Positions 51,128 to 59,808 of a DNA stretch of 64,000 bases are shown one piece after another. The stretch's first letter is position 1. Every line of letters begins with the position of its first letter. This DNA is from UBA961 sp049317525 (GTDB lineage: Bacteria > Bacteroidota > Ignavibacteria > Kapaibacteriales > UBA961). Under the pieces are notes generated by a model that made no database searches, had not been told where the DNA came from, and saw nothing but the letters and a program-made list of their open reading frames with translations. The stretch is from positions 1-64,000 of the forward strand of contig JBMOIC010000005.1 in assembly GCA_049317525.1 (NCBI GenBank), read 5' to 3'. Position numbers and translations under genes: made by a program.

Positions 51128-52609
51128 ATGAAAATTTCAATATCAAATACTGGGCTTTCATCTCAAAAAGCAGATGTGGTTGCTGTATTTAGCTATGAAG
51201 ATGAAAAACTTCTAGCTTCCTTAAAAAAAGATCTTACTAGTCAATTCCCTTCGGCTTCTGCTACTCTTCAAAGTGAGGATTTTAATGGTAAAGCTAAAAC
51301 TGCTATAACATTATATACTGGTATTAAATCAATGCCAAGAATAATGCTTATTGGTTTAGGTAAAAAAGAATCATTAACAATTGAATCACTTAGAAAAGCT
51401 GGTGCAGTAGCTGCAAAAAGAGCCGCTGCATGTAAAGCCGAAACATTATCAATTCATGCAATGGATTGTGATGGAATTTCAGCTGCAGATAGTTCGCTAG
51501 CATTGATAGAAGGTGCAATGTTAACTAATTATCGTTTTGATAAATATATCACAACCGATAAAGATAAGAAGAAGCTATCTACATTCACTTTATTTACTGA
51601 GTCTAAAAAAACAGCTGCAGCTGCAAAAGGTATTGTCAATTATGCATCAGCTATGTATGAAGGTGTTACATTGGCTAGAAATCTTGCAAATGCACCTAAT
51701 AATGAAATTTATCCTGAAACCTTAGCTAAAACTGCATTATCTGTTGGTAAATCTGCCGATATTAAAGTAACAATTCTCGATAAAAAGAAAATTCAAAGCT
51801 TAAAAATGGGTGGTTTATTAGCTGTAAATCAAGGTAGTGTAAGGCCTCCTGTATTTATTGTCATGGAATATAAAGGTGGTAAATCAACAGATAAGCCTTT
51901 CGTAATTGTTGGCAAAGGCATTACATTCGATACAGGTGGAATTTCTATAAAACCTGCTGGTGGAATGGGTGATATGAAAATGGATATGCACGGTGCTGCA
52001 AGTGCAATTGGTGCTATTGTAGCAATTGCAAAAGCTAAACTTCCTATTAATGTAATTACATTGGTTCCTTCTACAGAGAATATGCCAAGTGGTTCAGCTT
52101 ATGTGCCTGGAGATATTATTACATTTATGAATGGCAAAACAGCGGAAATTGATAATACTGATGCCGAAGGAAGGCTTGTTCTAGCAGATGCCTTGACATA
52201 TGCATCTAAATTCAATCCGGAAGCTGTAATCGATTTAGCAACTTTAACCGGTGCTTGTGTTGTTGCTCTTGGTGGAGTTACAACTGGTTTAATGGGTACA
52301 GATGAATTGTTAAAGTCTAGAATTAAGAAAGCAGCTGAACGTACGAATGAATATGTATGCGAATTACCGCTATATGAAGAATATGAAGAGCTAATTAAGA
52401 GTGATGTTGCAGATATTAAGAATTCTGGTGGACGTGGCGCTGGAACGATTACAGCCGCCTTATTCTTAAAACACTTTATCGGCGATTATCCTTGGGCCCA
52501 TTTAGATATAGCAGGAACTGGTATGTCTACTAAAGATACTGATTATATGCCTAAAGGCGGAACAGGTATCGGAGTAAGACTACTATTAGATATTGCTAAA
52601 AATTGGTAA
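51128..52609 (+). CDS. pepA: Leucyl aminopeptidase (M17)
   Basis: A 493-residue cytosolic zinc/manganese aminopeptidase. The metal and active-site motifs are GKGITFDTGGISIKP (with the catalytic Lys), MKMDMHGAA (Asp ligand), and NTDAEGRL with N343, D345 and E347. YPETLAKTA is the family segment. Length matches the family. It follows the PNGase F-like gene by 36 nt, then a strong bidirectional terminator. Confidence 0.95.
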   Translation: MKISISNTGLSSQKADVVAVFSYEDEKLLASLKKDLTSQFPSASATLQSEDFNGKAKTAITLYTGIKSMPRIMLIGLGKKESLTIESLRKAGAVAAKRAAACKAETLSIHAMDCDGISAADSSLALIEGAMLTNYRFDKYITTDKDKKKLSTFTLFTESKKTAAAAKGIVNYASAMYEGVTLARNLANAPNNEIYPETLAKTALSVGKSADIKVTILDKKKIQSLKMGGLLAVNQGSVRPPVFIVMEYKGGKSTDKPFVIVGKGITFDTGGISIKPAGGMGDMKMDMHGAASAIGAIVAIAKAKLPINVITLVPSTENMPSGSAYVPGDIITFMNGKTAEIDNTDAEGRLVLADALTYASKFNPEAVIDLATLTGACVVALGGVTTGLMGTDELLKSRIKKAAERTNEYVCELPLYEEYEELIKSDVADIKNSGGRGAGTITAALFLKHFIGDYPWAHLDIAGTGMSTKDTDYMPKGGTGIGVRLLLDIAKNW

Positions 52610-52642
52610 TGAATATGTACTTCGAATAATATTCGACATAAT

Positions 52643-52677
52643 AAAAAAACCATCCAATTTTTGGATGGTTTTTTTAT
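52643..52677. terminator. Bidirectional terminator between pepA and the outer-membrane protein
   Basis: AACCATCCAA (52648-52657) and TTGGATGGTT (52661-52670) pair perfectly with a 3-nt loop. It is flanked by A run on the left and T run on the right, so it works for both convergent genes. Confidence 0.95.
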
Positions 52678-52699
52678 TATTGATATATTTTGTTAGCGA

Positions 52700-53584
52700 T
52701 TATAGAGAGAATCTTAAATCAGCACCAATTTGAAGAGCACTAACTGTCCAATTATCAGCGGTATTCACTTTAGTTAATCCTAAATTGTAATACACCGCAG
52801 GTACAAACAATAAAGAACCAGCAAGGATTTCATATTGCGCACCAAATTTTAAACCCAAACGGAATGGGCTTTTGTCTATAATGTCGCCTGAATACAGACG
52901 TATTGAAGTCTTTGTATCATCAGCATATTCTGGCTTATAACCATTCTTACCTGCAATAGAATTATCAGATAATTGTAATGAACCAGGAAGTGTAGGTGCA
53001 ACAAATTGAACTGGATTTGCTGGATCAAAAGCTAATTCAAATCGTTGTTCTTGTGTGCCACCCATTGGAATACCAAATTGTGGGCCAGCTGTTAATCCAA
53101 GCATTGTACCAGGTAAGTTAAAACGATACATCACTTCCATATTTAACAGTGAATATTTAACTACTGTAACATGATTAACTGAGGATTCTACAACTTGACT
53201 AGATGTAGAAGAACCTAATAATTTAGATGGATATTTATCACCATCTACAGAAAAACTTGCAGGCTGATAATCATATACCACTCTTGCAATGATTGAAGAA
53301 TTTGCATTCTTAGGGTCACCTAATAAGTATTCGCCGGAAAAACCAAAATAATAACCATTATCTGTTCCGGTTTCGAAAGTAGGACATTGCACATCGCCAA
53401 CGATTGAAGCAAAGCCACCTGTATGCATAGACTTATTGTAACCAAAAACAGGCCCAACAAGGATAGGAGATTTTTTACCACTTGGCTTACGAGGGTCAGC
53501 TGCTTGTGAAAAAACATCCGTTGAAAAGAAAAAAGTGAGGGCCGCTAGGGCAATAAACAGTCGCTGAAGATGCATGAGGTTCAC
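52700..53584 (-). CDS. Outer-membrane beta-barrel protein
   Basis: A 294-residue protein with a signal peptide ending near SQA. The chain alternates short strands (for example GPVFGYNKS, YYFGFSGEYLLG, IIARVVYDYQP, YSLLNMEVMYRF, LGLTAGPQFG) and ends in QIGADLRFSL, a typical C-terminal barrel strand. Around residues 180-230 a longer loop occurs. Porin or structural barrel; cargo unknown. A Bacteroidota-type promoter lies about 180 nt upstream. Confidence 0.83.
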   Translation of the reverse strand: MNLMHLQRLFIALAALTFFFSTDVFSQAADPRKPSGKKSPILVGPVFGYNKSMHTGGFASIVGDVQCPTFETGTDNGYYFGFSGEYLLGDPKNANSSIIARVVYDYQPASFSVDGDKYPSKLLGSSTSSQVVESSVNHVTVVKYSLLNMEVMYRFNLPGTMLGLTAGPQFGIPMGGTQEQRFELAFDPANPVQFVAPTLPGSLQLSDNSIAGKNGYKPEYADDTKTSIRLYSGDIIDKSPFRLGLKFGAQYEILAGSLLFVPAVYYNLGLTKVNTADNWTVSALQIGADLRFSL

Positions 53585-53764
53585 CTTTTCACCAAATAAT
53601 AAATATAAATCACTTCGTTTCGAAAGTTATGAGGCTATTTTGATTTAATAAAATACATTAAATCTTGCTAAATATCTAAACAATGAACTATTTTTTATCT
53701 TTAAGATGTTCCGAAATTTTGACATCAAAAGATAAAGCCCGTATAAATCAAAACAGCTTTAGCT

Positions 53765-53772
53765 CAAATTTA
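53765..53772 (-). promoter_or_regulatory. Possible promoter of the outer-membrane protein gene
   Basis: On the minus strand TAAATTTG matches TAnnTTTG, and CTTG 20 nt upstream approximates the -33 box TTTG. The leader would be about 175 nt. The rest of the 271-base gap holds no gene. Confidence 0.45.
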
Positions 53773-53855
53773 ATAGAAGTTTTACCATTAGACAAGAATA
53801 AAATGCATATAGGGAAAACTTTTCTTTCCACATATCAAATATGATTGTAATGAAA

Positions 53856-56800
53856 TCAATCAAAATTAATTAAAGACTGTGTGAAAGATCTTCCAAGTGC
53901 TTGGAATATAAGAACATAGCTTCCGGGCAACAAGGATGATTTATCAATTTGTACTTGATGTAATCCTTTGCTTCCTTTTGCAGAATAATGCATTTTTTCA
54001 TTACCTAATATGTCTAATAATTGAATGGAATATTCACATTCTTTGGATAATAGGAAAGAAACAGTAGAATTATATTCTAATGGATGTGGCCCAACACCTA
54101 ATAATCCAAAACCTGCATTTGCTGCTCCTATTATTCTCATGTCATTTGCACATACTTTTTTCATCATTATTGGATAAGCATTAGAATCTACAGTAAAACA
54201 GTCATTACTTGGATTGATTAAACGAATTGTTATCATTCCTACACTGTCTGTTAAATATGTATCAAATTCTAATTCGGTATGCCAAGTGCCGCTTCCATCT
54301 AAAATTAATTCTGTACCTGATTCTATTAATAATGTTGATTGACTTACAGGGATAATATCAGCAGGTAATTTTATTTCTCCTGAAATTCCATTGAATGATA
54401 AGATTGAATACTTATTAATACATGTTAATGCTTTCGCTGGATATTCAAGGAGTAATTTTGGCTTAAATTGTACAGATGAAGTTACTGGTGCATCATAAGA
54501 ACCAGTGATGCTAATGTTCATCTGCTCGCCAGGATAATACGATATTGGTTGATTTGACTTATTAGTAAATGAAATCTTATTTTCTATAGAAAGTAAAGAA
54601 ACATTTGTTTTAAGCTGAATAGAATCATTAACAATAGCTGTAAACTGAATGATATCACTTCCAATTTTAGTAAAAGTAACATTGAAAAAATAAGTCAAAG
54701 ATCCATTATTGGCTGGAATAGTTAATGGAAATTGCTGATTAACCCTTTTAATTACCGAAATACTATCTTTTAATGATTGAAATTCTATACTTTTTACATA
54801 CACATCACGATTGCCTTTATTCATGATGGTTATGCCAATAACTCTTTCTGTGCACACTCTTGTTCTTACTGAACCAGTATTTGATATATCTACCTTTATG
54901 GTGTCTATTGAAACAGCATTACCCCAAATCTCTGCTATACTAATTGTTTTCTTATAGGCTGGCAGGGCATCAGAATAAATTGCTACTTTGATGCTATGTT
55001 TACCAATTCTTTTGGGATTAAATGATATGGGAATAGAATGAGCGGTCCCATAATTAATAATCTGATTTTTTAAATATGTTGGGTCGATACTAAAAGAAGA
55101 AATATCTCCACTTACTATTATTATTGAATCGATAGAAAGTGATTCATTACCATATGTTTTAAACAAAACACAATTAGAATCTTTTGTTTGACCTTCTACT
55201 ATTGTGCCTAGATATGTATCATTTGCACGTATAAAAGGTTGTGTACCTATTCCATGTAATTCAATCGTTTGTTTCCCTGTAACAAATCCATTAGTAAAAT
55301 GTATAGCTCCAAAGCCCGAATAAGCAATAGTATCTAGCGGAGTAAATGTTATAGAAATTAATATTGAGTCATTTGGATTTACATTAATAGATGGTGCATT
55401 ATTCGGTAATTCAACGTGAAAAATACTTTGATTAAATGCTGAGCTGTCTATAGATATAATTGCTTTGTCTGATCCTGTATTGAATATAGATACAATAGTA
55501 TTATGAACTGTTTGTGTCCTTTTCTTTTTCCAATCGTACATTATCCCTGTTATACGTGGAGATATTCCTTTACCAATCAAAAATGCTTGATTATCAATAT
55601 TCTGAGTATTTATTACGGTAACACTTTCCTGATAGTTAACTGTATCTGAAGGATAAAAATGACATGGTAATATCAGTGAATCATTTGGAGGAAGAGAATA
55701 AGGAAACACATTAGATGTATCTATTACAAATGTACCACTATGATTTTGCGTATAATTCAATTGTAAGAGTTGTACAGATTTTTTGCCTGTATTGATAATC
55801 GTAATATTACCTTTTCTATTACTATCTTTAACACTTACTTTTCCAAAATCATGCCCTTTAATCAAGAGAGATTGTTTATAAATCGACCCCTTAATTGGAA
55901 TAGTAATCATAGTTTTACATTGTGTCTCTAGATAGAGAAAGGCTGATAAATCAGATATATCAGGATTTGCTTTGAAACATATAGTAATAGTCCTGGTATT
56001 TCCTGGGGCAATACATTCATCAAAGAGAGGTAATCCTTTTTCTGCAAATGATAATCTATTGTCTCCCATCATTGAAGCTTGAAGAAAACATACAGTATCT
56101 AATCCAAAATTTTTAATTGTATAATCAATACAAATAGAATCGCCACTTGCTATCTCTTTGAATTGAATTGTATCAGACATAATAAGAGATAAGGCAGAAT
56201 ATGTATGAATATATATTGCTTTATTTCCAGCATTATCTATAGCTTCTAAAGTAATTTTTGCATTTCTTTTGGCATCAATTGGGTTCGCTGTAAAACTACC
56301 TGAAATAGAATTGTCAAAAATTCGAGAAATATTCCAATTATAATTATATGTGCTATCTTCAATGATATTGATATCATATAATCCAGAATAATCGTTAAGT
56401 AATACTTCTTCTATTTCACCTTGTAATTTGCCACATTCTTCTTTAATCTGAATTCGTGGAGATAATGTGTCAATCCCTTTTGACAATGCAAATCCCAAAG
56501 GATAGCCATAGGCATCATCAGAACCCAGACCATAAAGAGAACAAGCAAAATTCCCTTCAGTAGAAGATAGTTTGTGAGTTCCTGGTGAAACAGGTAAAGC
56601 TACATAAAATAGGGTAGTACCAGAAATTCTTTGTTGTTTTAATTCAGTAGTGATAGAGCTAATATAATTATTGTCTAACATGATATAATCAACAGCATCT
56701 TCGCTACAAATTACATTGATAAAATGCCTATTAAATTGATTCGGATTTGTAGGAGGATTATACATCACATGGAAAAGTGCCTCTTTGACAAATGATTCTA

Positions 56801-57908
56801 CCGAAGGCAAGATGATCATGCATGGGTCATATGTTTGGGAATTTGGGTCGGACGAATAGCTTGTACTCATATATTGAGCCACGCTGATTGGTTTATCAGC
56901 TTGGATTAATAAAGGTTCTCTGATAAAATTGAGTGTAGTAAAATCTCCAGGATTATTTAATGTAAAGGAATTAGTACCACCAGAGCCTTTTGCTTGAACA
57001 GTGGTATTAGATTGTAGGCACATGATTCTGAAAAAGTCTCCATTACTACCATTCTTAAATGGTATCGTAGGGTATTGTTTACCCCATATTGATGTAGGTT
57101 GGAGCATTTCTATTAAATGATTTTTGCTATCAAAATCATTTAATCCTATCGGAATTGCTGTTCTTACATGTCCGCCAAAAACGCCTATTGGCTTATCCGA
57201 ACGAATAATTGTACCACTTAAATCTCCTTGTCCTTTAGGAAGTGTATCAGATTTAACTAAGTAGCAATCTCCTTTATTAAGAAGAATATACGTAGAGATG
57301 TCTTTTCCTATCCCATTCCAAGTAGCTGATTTTGGCGCAAATTCTATTGTTGTTTGATCTTCAGATGCTATAATCATGAATTCACTTGTTCTGGGAACTT
57401 TAGCATCAATAGGATGAGGGGTCATATAGATATCATTCGGCCAAGAATGCACTATATATTCAAGGCCCCATTTATGAACAGGTATAGCTGAATATCCATC
57501 AGTTGTTAAAGATTGACTACTTAATCCACTTACTGTGATTGGCTCATCAGAAATTATCTCAACTGCCTGCCTTAATGCAATTTCAGATCTAACCATTTCT
57601 ATTGATGGAAAATACAATGGAAATTGTATAACTGAATCTGCAGGAATATTGATTGTTGTTCTGGCAGTGCCATAAGGAGAAGCTATAGATACGGTAGCAT
57701 TTTTATGTGAAGAAATAAATAAGTTAAGTGCTACGCCACCAGGAGCTAAATAGATTTCATTTTGCATAAAACCCAATAAAAAATACCTTCCTCCTAAACC
57801 AGATTGTTTAGATTGTATTTCATTATATCTATCATTACTTTGTGCACTAAACACATTGCTTAGAAATAGAAATATGAAGTAGCAAAAGATAGATATAGTG
57901 GTCTTCAA
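53856..57908 (-). CDS. Giant exported surface protein (IgGFc-binding-like, choice-of-anchor D, T9SS)
   Basis: A 1350-residue protein with a signal peptide ending near VFSAQS. The first 480 residues resemble the IgGFc-binding domain seen in many Bacteroidota surface proteins (GGRYFLLGFMQNEIYL and later CSEDAVDYIMLDN). Several Ig-like/ASH-type repeats follow, each with phrases such as ITIINTGKKSVQLLQL or IDISFTPLD-like calcium-free strands. It ends in a T9SS-like sorting segment, with SVQIDKSSLLPGSYVLIFQ near the end. It is a single minus-strand gene. The role is probably surface structure or adhesion. Confidence 0.85.
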   Translation of the reverse strand: MKTTISIFCYFIFLFLSNVFSAQSNDRYNEIQSKQSGLGGRYFLLGFMQNEIYLAPGGVALNLFISSHKNATVSIASPYGTARTTINIPADSVIQFPLYFPSIEMVRSEIALRQAVEIISDEPITVSGLSSQSLTTDGYSAIPVHKWGLEYIVHSWPNDIYMTPHPIDAKVPRTSEFMIIASEDQTTIEFAPKSATWNGIGKDISTYILLNKGDCYLVKSDTLPKGQGDLSGTIIRSDKPIGVFGGHVRTAIPIGLNDFDSKNHLIEMLQPTSIWGKQYPTIPFKNGSNGDFFRIMCLQSNTTVQAKGSGGTNSFTLNNPGDFTTLNFIREPLLIQADKPISVAQYMSTSYSSDPNSQTYDPCMIILPSVESFVKEALFHVMYNPPTNPNQFNRHFINVICSEDAVDYIMLDNNYISSITTELKQQRISGTTLFYVALPVSPGTHKLSSTEGNFACSLYGLGSDDAYGYPLGFALSKGIDTLSPRIQIKEECGKLQGEIEEVLLNDYSGLYDINIIEDSTYNYNWNISRIFDNSISGSFTANPIDAKRNAKITLEAIDNAGNKAIYIHTYSALSLIMSDTIQFKEIASGDSICIDYTIKNFGLDTVCFLQASMMGDNRLSFAEKGLPLFDECIAPGNTRTITICFKANPDISDLSAFLYLETQCKTMITIPIKGSIYKQSLLIKGHDFGKVSVKDSNRKGNITIINTGKKSVQLLQLNYTQNHSGTFVIDTSNVFPYSLPPNDSLILPCHFYPSDTVNYQESVTVINTQNIDNQAFLIGKGISPRITGIMYDWKKKRTQTVHNTIVSIFNTGSDKAIISIDSSAFNQSIFHVELPNNAPSINVNPNDSILISITFTPLDTIAYSGFGAIHFTNGFVTGKQTIELHGIGTQPFIRANDTYLGTIVEGQTKDSNCVLFKTYGNESLSIDSIIIVSGDISSFSIDPTYLKNQIINYGTAHSIPISFNPKRIGKHSIKVAIYSDALPAYKKTISIAEIWGNAVSIDTIKVDISNTGSVRTRVCTERVIGITIMNKGNRDVYVKSIEFQSLKDSISVIKRVNQQFPLTIPANNGSLTYFFNVTFTKIGSDIIQFTAIVNDSIQLKTNVSLLSIENKISFTNKSNQPISYYPGEQMNISITGSYDAPVTSSVQFKPKLLLEYPAKALTCINKYSILSFNGISGEIKLPADIIPVSQSTLLIESGTELILDGSGTWHTELEFDTYLTDSVGMITIRLINPSNDCFTVDSNAYPIMMKKVCANDMRIIGAANAGFGLLGVGPHPLEYNSTVSFLLSKECEYSIQLLDILGNEKMHYSAKGSKGLHQVQIDKSSLLPGSYVLIFQALGRSFTQSLINFD

Positions 57909-57940
57909 TGAAATTATTGTATAAGTTATTAGACAGTAAG

Positions 57941-57948
57941 TAATTTTG
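57941..57948 (+). promoter_or_regulatory. Possible promoter upstream of the DnaJ-like gene
   Basis: TAATTTTG matches TAnnTTTG, and TATTG 21 nt upstream approximates the -33 box. The leader would be about 140 nt. The 187-base gap otherwise shows no gene. Confidence 0.35.
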
Positions 57949-58095
57949 CGATGAGCCTTGTTAAATACGATAATTTTTATGAATTAACCAATCAAAATAT
58001 ACCTTATAATAGGTTGACTACAACAAAAACACTAAGACCTCGTTCATGCATTGCAAAAGAGCTTAATCTATTATAACCGCTTCTAAATATTTATT

Positions 58096-59004
58096 ATGGA
58101 CTTCAAAGATTATTATTCAATCCTAGGATTGCAAAAAACTGCTAGCCAGGATGAAATTAAAAAAGCATATAGAAAGCTTGCTCAGCAGTATCACCCAGAT
58201 AAAAATCCAGGAGATGCATCTGCAGAAGCAAAGTTTAAAGAAATTAATGAAGCTAATCAAGTATTGAGTGATCCTCAAAATAGGGCAAAGTATGATAAAC
58301 TAGGTTCTAGTTGGAATAATTATAGGCAAAATCCTGGTACAAATCCTCAAGATTTTAATTGGCAGGCTTGGCAACAACAATCAAGACAAGGCAATGGCGC
58401 TCAACAAGATTTTTCATCTATGTTTGGTGGCTCTCAAGGCGGATTCTCTGATTTTTTTGAATCTATTTTTAATGCCAATTCTACGCAGAAAAAAACTACT
58501 GGCACTGTACCAAAAGCACGCAAAAATTTTACAACTGCAGAAATATCAATTACTTTAGAACAAGCCTATAAAGGATGCTCCTTGAATGTAAATACTCAAG
58601 GAATAAATAGAGAAGTTAAATTAAAGCCAGGTATTAAGCATGGACAAAAACTTAATATTCCATCAAAACAAGGACCTGATCTGCATGTTACAGTTTCTAT
58701 AAAACCAGATGAACGATTTACTATCAATGATACTAATCTAGAGGCAAATATTTCTGTAGATTTATACATAGCAATGCTTGGTGGGGAAGTGAATGTGCAA
58801 ACGTTAAAAGGAACAGTTTCAGTAAAAATACCGCCAGAGTCTCAGCAAGGAAGTAAATTGCGCCTAAAAAATCTGGGAATGCCCGTTCATGGTTCAGAAA
58901 ATTCTTTTGGTGATTTGATTTTATCATTACAAATCGTACTTCCACAACATTTATCTGAACAAGAAAAAGATTTATTTCGCTCATTAGCCGAATACAGAAA
59001 ATAA
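58096..59004 (+). CDS. DnaJ/CbpA-like J-domain co-chaperone
   Basis: A 302-residue protein. The J domain (3-70) has the HPD motif at 33-35 in QQYHPDKN. A Gly/Phe/Gln-rich linker (about 80-125) follows, then two DnaJ C-terminal beta domains (about 140-290) without a zinc finger. This layout is that of CbpA/DnaJ type B. It should stimulate DnaK-type Hsp70. surE follows after 1 nt, so they form a two-gene operon. Confidence 0.9.
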   Translation: MDFKDYYSILGLQKTASQDEIKKAYRKLAQQYHPDKNPGDASAEAKFKEINEANQVLSDPQNRAKYDKLGSSWNNYRQNPGTNPQDFNWQAWQQQSRQGNGAQQDFSSMFGGSQGGFSDFFESIFNANSTQKKTTGTVPKARKNFTTAEISITLEQAYKGCSLNVNTQGINREVKLKPGIKHGQKLNIPSKQGPDLHVTVSIKPDERFTINDTNLEANISVDLYIAMLGGEVNVQTLKGTVSVKIPPESQQGSKLRLKNLGMPVHGSENSFGDLILSLQIVLPQHLSEQEKDLFRSLAEYRK

Positions 59005-59005
59005 T

Positions 59006-59764
59006 ATGAATATTCTTATTACAAATGATGATGGTATTGACTCTCCAGGTATTGCTGCACTTGCACATGCATTAAAAAGAATTGGTAATGTGATTGTAAT
59101 TGCCCCCGATAGACAGCAAAGTGCTGTTGGGCATGCCTTAACTGTAAGTGCACCTTTAAGGGCTGTTCCATTCCACAGAGATGGTGATATGTTTGGTTAT
59201 GCAGTTAATGGAACACCTGCTGATTGCGTTAAATTAGGTGTTTCAACTTTACTTGATTATACTCCAGATATTGTTGTTTCTGGAATTAATCATGGCTCTA
59301 ATACTTCTGTTAATGTAATGTATTCAGGTACAGTTTCTGCAGCAACCGAAGCAATGATGATTGGCATTCCATCTATGGCCGTATCCTTAACTTCATTTGA
59401 TTTAGCTTCAGATATGAGCGTAGCTGCAGATTATGCTGCTTTAATAGCAGGAAAGCTTTTACACATGAATGTACCAAAAGATACTGTCCTAAATGTAAAT
59501 ATTCCAACTTTGTCTGCAGAAGAAATAAAAGGTATAAAAATTACTAGATTAAGTAATTCTTATTGGAATGATAGTTATGATACAAGAAAAGACCCAATGG
59601 GAAGAGAATATTATTGGATTGTAGGTACTTTTATTGCCCCTGAAGCAGATGATATCGAAACCGATGATGGTGCAGTTAGAAATGGATATGTATCAATTAC
59701 CCCGATACATTATGATTTAACCAATAGAAAATATCTGCAAGAAATGAAACATCTGTTTGGATAA
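59006..59764 (+). CDS. surE: 5'/3'-nucleotidase SurE
   Basis: A 252-residue metal-dependent nucleotidase. The N-terminal ILITNDDGIDSPGI has the D8-D9 metal pair, RQQSAVGHALT and SGINHGSNTSVNVMYSGTV are the remaining hallmark blocks. It hydrolyses 5' and 3' nucleoside monophosphates, and aids stationary survival in E. coli. It follows the J-domain gene directly. Confidence 0.96.
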   Translation: MNILITNDDGIDSPGIAALAHALKRIGNVIVIAPDRQQSAVGHALTVSAPLRAVPFHRDGDMFGYAVNGTPADCVKLGVSTLLDYTPDIVVSGINHGSNTSVNVMYSGTVSAATEAMMIGIPSMAVSLTSFDLASDMSVAADYAALIAGKLLHMNVPKDTVLNVNIPTLSAEEIKGIKITRLSNSYWNDSYDTRKDPMGREYYWIVGTFIAPEADDIETDDGAVRNGYVSITPIHYDLTNRKYLQEMKHLFG

Positions 59765-59790
59765 AAGGCAAGTATTACCTGCCTTTTATC
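59760..59790 (+). terminator. Terminator at the surE end
   Basis: GATAAAAGGCA (59760-59770) and TGCCTTTTATC (59780-59790) form an 11-bp perfect inverted repeat. It includes the surE stop and may serve both convergent genes. Confidence 0.65.
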
Positions 59791-59808
59791 CAATTTCAGA
59801 TTATGAAT

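Noticed and set aside
53800..53850. Hairpin GGAAA/TTTCC as terminator of the 1350-residue gene
   Set aside because: Five-pair stem without a T run; too weak.
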